Source: Acidimicrobiaceae bacterium (GTDB lineage Bacteria > Actinomycetota > Acidimicrobiia > Acidimicrobiales > Aldehydirespiratoraceae). From it: a stretch of 33,111 nt of DNA. Shown here piece after piece: positions 30,259 to 33,111 of the stretch. The notes beneath the pieces are model-generated. The model saw only the letters and a program-made list of their open reading frames with translations. It was not told where the DNA came from and made no database searches. Both the position numbers and the translations under genes were made by a program. The stretch lies in contig VYCW01000081.1 of assembly GCA_009843735.1 (NCBI GenBank), positions 1 to 33,111 on the forward strand, written 5' to 3'. Positions within the stretch are counted from its first letter, which is position 1, and every line of letters begins with the position of its first letter.

Positions 30259-31334
30259 CCGCCATGCGCGCCGAATTGCATCCCTTCCGGCTGGCTCTTC
30301 GCGCCCCGCTCGTCACCGGCGGCGTCTCGGTCCGCCACCGGGCCGGGTTCCTGGTGGCGTTGAGCGCGGACGGCATCACCGGCTGGGGCGAGGCCAGCCC
30401 GCTGCCGGGATGGTCGCGCACGACCCTGCTGGAGACCGAGGCCGCCCTGCGTCGCACCTTGGACGCCGTCAAGGCTGGCGGCGAGGCCGCGCTCGACGGC
30501 CTCCTCGACGATCTGGCCGGCACGCCCCACGCTCGGGCCGGCATCGCCGGCGCCTGGGCCGACCTCCAGGCCCGGCGGGCGGGCCGGTCCCTTGCGGAGC
30601 ACCTTGTGGCAGATCCGACCGGTGCTCCCGCCCGCTCCGTTCCTGTTTCTTCGGTGGCCGTCAACGCCCTCATGGCCGCACCTGCGCCGTCCGAGGTCGA
30701 GGCGGCTGCCAGGGATGCGGTCAATTCCGGTTTCAGCACGGTGAAGCTCAAGGTCGGCGCGGCCGACCTGGTTGTCGACATCGACCGGGTTCGAGCCGCT
30801 CGGGCCGGTCTGGGTCCCGCCGCTGAGCTGCGGCTCGACGCCAACGGCACCTGGGATCCGGCCACCGCGCTCGCCGTGCTCGACCGGGTTCAGGACTGCG
30901 ACATCGCCTACTGCGAGGAACCGGTCACCGGGATCGAGGCCATCGCAGCCGTGGGCGGGCGCAGTCCCGTCCCGGTGGCCGCGGACGAGTCGATCCGGGA
31001 CGAGGCTGGCGCGGTGCAGGCCCTGGAGCTCGGTGTGGGCACGCTGATCGTCAAGCCGCAGGCTCTTGGGGGCCCCGACGTGGCCCTCGCCATCTCAGCC
31101 CGCGCCCGCGAGGCGGGCGCCTCCGCCGTCGTGACGTCCTTCCTCGACTCGGCGGTCGGGGTCGCCCACGGCCTGCACGTGGCCGCGGCGGTGGACGCGG
31201 CCGCCTCCCGTCGGCGGGCCCACGGCTTGGCCACGGCATCGCTCCTGGCCACCGACGTTGCTGAGGTGCCTGTCGTGGTGGCCGGCGCCATGGCGGTACC
31301 GGCGGGCGGGGGCCTGGGACTGGCTCCCCGGTAG
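30255..31334 (+). CDS. menC: o-Succinylbenzoate synthase
   Basis: 359 residues from a GTG that overlaps the menH stop; an ATG three codons later is an alternative. It is an enolase-superfamily enzyme that dehydrates SHCHC to o-succinylbenzoate. The catalytic lysines K164 and K166 are in TVKLKVG, the metal ligands are D195 in LDANGTW, E221 in CEEP and D244/E245 in ADES, and the second base is K267 in LIVKPQALGG. The N-terminal capping domain (1-130) is complete. This completes the menF-D-H-C block; the CoA ligase and later steps are outside the window. Confidence 0.94.
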   Translation: MTAMRAELHPFRLALRAPLVTGGVSVRHRAGFLVALSADGITGWGEASPLPGWSRTTLLETEAALRRTLDAVKAGGEAALDGLLDDLAGTPHARAGIAGAWADLQARRAGRSLAEHLVADPTGAPARSVPVSSVAVNALMAAPAPSEVEAAARDAVNSGFSTVKLKVGAADLVVDIDRVRAARAGLGPAAELRLDANGTWDPATALAVLDRVQDCDIAYCEEPVTGIEAIAAVGGRSPVPVAADESIRDEAGAVQALELGVGTLIVKPQALGGPDVALAISARAREAGASAVVTSFLDSAVGVAHGLHVAAAVDAAASRRRAHGLATASLLATDVAEVPVVVAGAMAVPAGGGLGLAPR

Positions 31335-31435
31335 CCTCCGGCCAGGGCCCGAGCGGCCCGTGAGCGCAGCGAACAGGAGCGGGAATGGCAACGCCGAGCG
31401 GCGAAATGCTGGCGAACGGCATCGGGGCGCTCTAG

Positions 31436-32047
31436 ATGGAGTTGCTGGTGATCCGCCACGCGCGGCCTGTGCGCCACGAGGCTCCCGAGGGCGGATCGGC
31501 CGACCCGGTACTGGCCGAGATCGGTCACCTTCAGGCGCAGGCCACCGCCGGCTACCTCGGGCACGAGGGCATCGACCACATCGTGTCCTCCAGCATGAAG
31601 CGGGCCCTGCAGACCGCCGAGCCGCTCGCCGACCGCCTCGGACTTGGCGTCGAGATGCTCGACGACCTGCGCGAGTCCGACCATCGGTCCCAGATCTACG
31701 TGCCATCCGAGGAATGGAGCCGCGACGACCCCGCGGTCGCCCACTACTACGACGAGGATCGAGACCTCAGCGACACGATCTTCTCCGACGGGTACGAGGA
31801 GTTCCGTGACCGTGTCGGGCGCGGCTTCGAGCATGTGATCCGCAGTAACCGGTCCCGCACGGTGGCCGTGTTCTGCCACGGCATGGTCACCGGGGTGTAC
31901 CTGCAGATCCTCCTGGGCATCGACGACCCTCTGGCGCTGCTGGTCGACTACTGCGGGATCACCCGGGTAGCGGCGTCCAGCACCGGCGTGCGCACGGTGC
32001 GCTCCGTGAACGAGACCCACCATGTGCGCCACCTGCTGGAGCGCTGA
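31436..32047 (+). CDS. Histidine phosphatase family protein
   Basis: 203 residues. The phosphohistidine motif is RHARP (R7, H8), the usual RHG with Ala for Gly. SSSMKRALQTAEPLADRLG contains the second Arg, and VFCHGMVTGVYL has the second catalytic His near residue 144. The branch includes phosphoglycerate mutases, alpha-ribazole phosphatases and generic phosphatases, so the substrate is uncertain. It follows menC after 101 bases and may be co-transcribed, but there is no known link to menaquinone. No strong ribosome binding site precedes the ATG. Confidence 0.88.
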   Translation: MELLVIRHARPVRHEAPEGGSADPVLAEIGHLQAQATAGYLGHEGIDHIVSSSMKRALQTAEPLADRLGLGVEMLDDLRESDHRSQIYVPSEEWSRDDPAVAHYYDEDRDLSDTIFSDGYEEFRDRVGRGFEHVIRSNRSRTVAVFCHGMVTGVYLQILLGIDDPLALLVDYCGITRVAASSTGVRTVRSVNETHHVRHLLER

Positions 32048-32119
32048 GGGGGTGGCTCCGGTCCTTCCCGGTGAGCCAAGACCAACATCGAGCCGGCCAT
32101 GATGGGGCGCTGAGCAGGC

Positions 32120-32986
32120 GTGTTCACTCTGGTAGTGATGGCTGCGGGCATTGGCCGGCGCTTCGGCGGCGACAAGCAACTCGTGGAGGTGGGGCCGAAC
32201 GGCGAGACGTTCCTCGACTACGCCATCGACTCCGCGGCCCGGGCCGGCGCCGCGAAGGTCGTGCTGGTGGTGCGCGCCGCCATCGAGGCCGACCTGCGGG
32301 CCCACGTCGACGCTCGTCACCGCTCCCTGCAGAACGCCGGCGTTGCCTTCGCCTACGTCCGCCAGGACAAGCATGGCCCGGCCCGGGCCAAACCATGGGG
32401 AACCGCGCACGCGGTGCTGGTGACCGCGGGCGAGGTGAGCGGCCCGTTCGTGGTGTGCAACGCCGACGACTACTACGGCCCGGCCGCGCTGCGCACACTC
32501 GCCTCGGCCGCCGTCGAGCTCGGCGACGACGAGGCCTGCCTGTGCGGCTACGGCCTGGGACGCACCCTGTCGGCCACGGGCGCGGTCAGCCGCGGCGTCT
32601 GCGAGGTGTCCGGCGACCGTCTCGCCGGCATCGTGGAGCACCACGGCGTGGCCCGGCGGGCCGACGGCACCATCGCGGCGGCCGAACCCGCGGCGGAACT
32701 CGATGACGAAACCGTCGTGTCCATGAACCTGTGGGCATTCCCCGGGGCGGCGCTGGACTGGATCGGCGACAGCTTCGAGCGGTTCCTGGCCGATAACCGC
32801 GACGACCCCGACTCGGAGTGCCTGCTGCCGACGATCGTCGCCGAGCGCATGGCCACCCGTGCACTGTCGGTCAGGGTGGTGTCCACCGCCGAGCCCTGGA
32901 TCGGTGTCACCAACCCCGATGACCTGGAAGCAGCCCGGGCCGCGCTGGCCGCACAGACGTACGCAGACCCGGAAGCTGCCCCGTAG
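32120..32986 (+). CDS. Nucleotidyltransferase (sugar-phosphate nucleotidyltransferase-like)
   Basis: 288 residues from a GTG. The N-terminus has the nucleotide-binding signature MAAGIGRRFGGDKQL (G-x-G-x-R...K19), followed by GPNGETFLDYAIDSAARAG, KPWGTAHAVL (gives a purine or pyrimidine pocket) and NADDYYG with metal-binding Asp near residue 115. VSMNLWAF and LPTIV come later. This is the GlmU/RfbA-like fold; close relatives are annotated simply as nucleotidyltransferases and the sugar is unknown. The gene is 72 bases after the phosphatase. Confidence 0.87.
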   Translation: MFTLVVMAAGIGRRFGGDKQLVEVGPNGETFLDYAIDSAARAGAAKVVLVVRAAIEADLRAHVDARHRSLQNAGVAFAYVRQDKHGPARAKPWGTAHAVLVTAGEVSGPFVVCNADDYYGPAALRTLASAAVELGDDEACLCGYGLGRTLSATGAVSRGVCEVSGDRLAGIVEHHGVARRADGTIAAAEPAAELDDETVVSMNLWAFPGAALDWIGDSFERFLADNRDDPDSECLLPTIVAERMATRALSVRVVSTAEPWIGVTNPDDLEAARAALAAQTYADPEAAP

Positions 32987-33080
32987 ACGGCCGGCCAGGA
33001 ACTCCCCCCGATTTCATTCGACAGCGGCCCGAATCCGCGACAGGATGTCAGCCCCTACCGGTCAACACAGGGAGAAGCGC

Positions 33081-33111
33081 ATGACAGCTGTGACCCTGAC
33101 CGTCAACGGCA
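33081..33111 (+). CDS. Start of a further gene, possibly a [2Fe-2S] subunit of a molybdenum hydroxylase (cut by right edge)
   Basis: Only ten codons are present (MTAVTLTVNG), with a good ribosome binding site GGGAGAAG five bases before the ATG. Such a start is common in small [2Fe-2S] subunits of CO dehydrogenase/xanthine dehydrogenase-type enzymes, but ten residues cannot prove this. Confidence 0.4.
   Translation, partial: MTAVTLTVNG

Noticed and set aside
30908-32644. Minus-strand frame of 578 codons across menC, the phosphatase and the nucleotidyltransferase.
   Set aside because: It spans three well-supported plus-strand genes and looks like a composition artefact.
1-33111. CRISPR arrays, tRNA or rRNA genes and transposases.
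   Set aside because: No regularly spaced repeats, tRNA-like cloverleaf motifs or transposase/integrase proteins were recognised anywhere in the window by eye.

Overview
The window looks like chromosomal DNA of a high-G+C actinobacterium, most likely from the Acidimicrobiia (marine or soil Ilumatobacter-like lineages). This is inferred from dense G+C-rich coding with GTG starts, an actinobacterial AddB/RecB-like nuclease, a PPOX/F420-type flavoprotein, an HicA/HicB pair and a complete-looking menaquinone cluster. No rRNA, tRNA, CRISPR array, transposase or integrase was seen.

Left part (1-10321), ordinary metabolism. A nuclease gene runs off the left edge on the minus strand. Divergent from it is a five-gene unit: two tandem, highly similar isopenicillin-N-synthase-like Fe(II) oxygenases, then an ABC ATPase, a permease and a lipoprotein substrate-binding protein of the nitrate/sulfonate/taurine type. 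The layout suggests uptake plus oxidation of a small organic substrate; the substrate is unknown. Then come minus-strand VOC, PPOX and Nudix-DUF1445 fusion genes, a plus-strand cysteine-dioxygenase-like cupin, and a minus-strand YdeI-like/MmcQ-like pair.

Middle (about 10371-21757), an accessory defence island. It holds the TcmP / three-Cys-motif (Gp37/Gp68) pair, then on the plus strand a compact ubiquitin-like operon: a Ubl of the multiubiquitin type, an E2-like protein and a JAB-E1 fusion, joined by ATGA overlaps. Convergent to it is a DUF2971 gene that follows a type I restriction-modification operon in the order R-S-M. A HicA/HicB toxin-antitoxin pair stands at the right end. The Ubl, E2, JAB-E1, DUF2971 and TcmP genes are visibly less G+C-rich than their surroundings. 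A short decayed copy of the hsdM 3' end lies at 12218-12292, just outside the Ubl cassette, and hints at how the cassette was assembled.

Right part (21758-33111), core metabolism. A lipoprotein with an endonuclease/exonuclease/phosphatase domain, a YibE/F membrane protein and a small membrane protein are followed by the menaquinone genes menF-menD-menH-menC. The isochorismate synthase carries an unusual N-terminal MerR-like domain. Next are a histidine phosphatase, a sugar-nucleotidyltransferase-like gene and the first codons of a further gene.

The strongest candidate for an unusual system is the Ubl / E2-like / JAB-E1 operon. Its E2-like protein lacks a cysteine at the usual place and its Ubl lacks a C-terminal Gly-Gly, so its chemistry is not obviously canonical.
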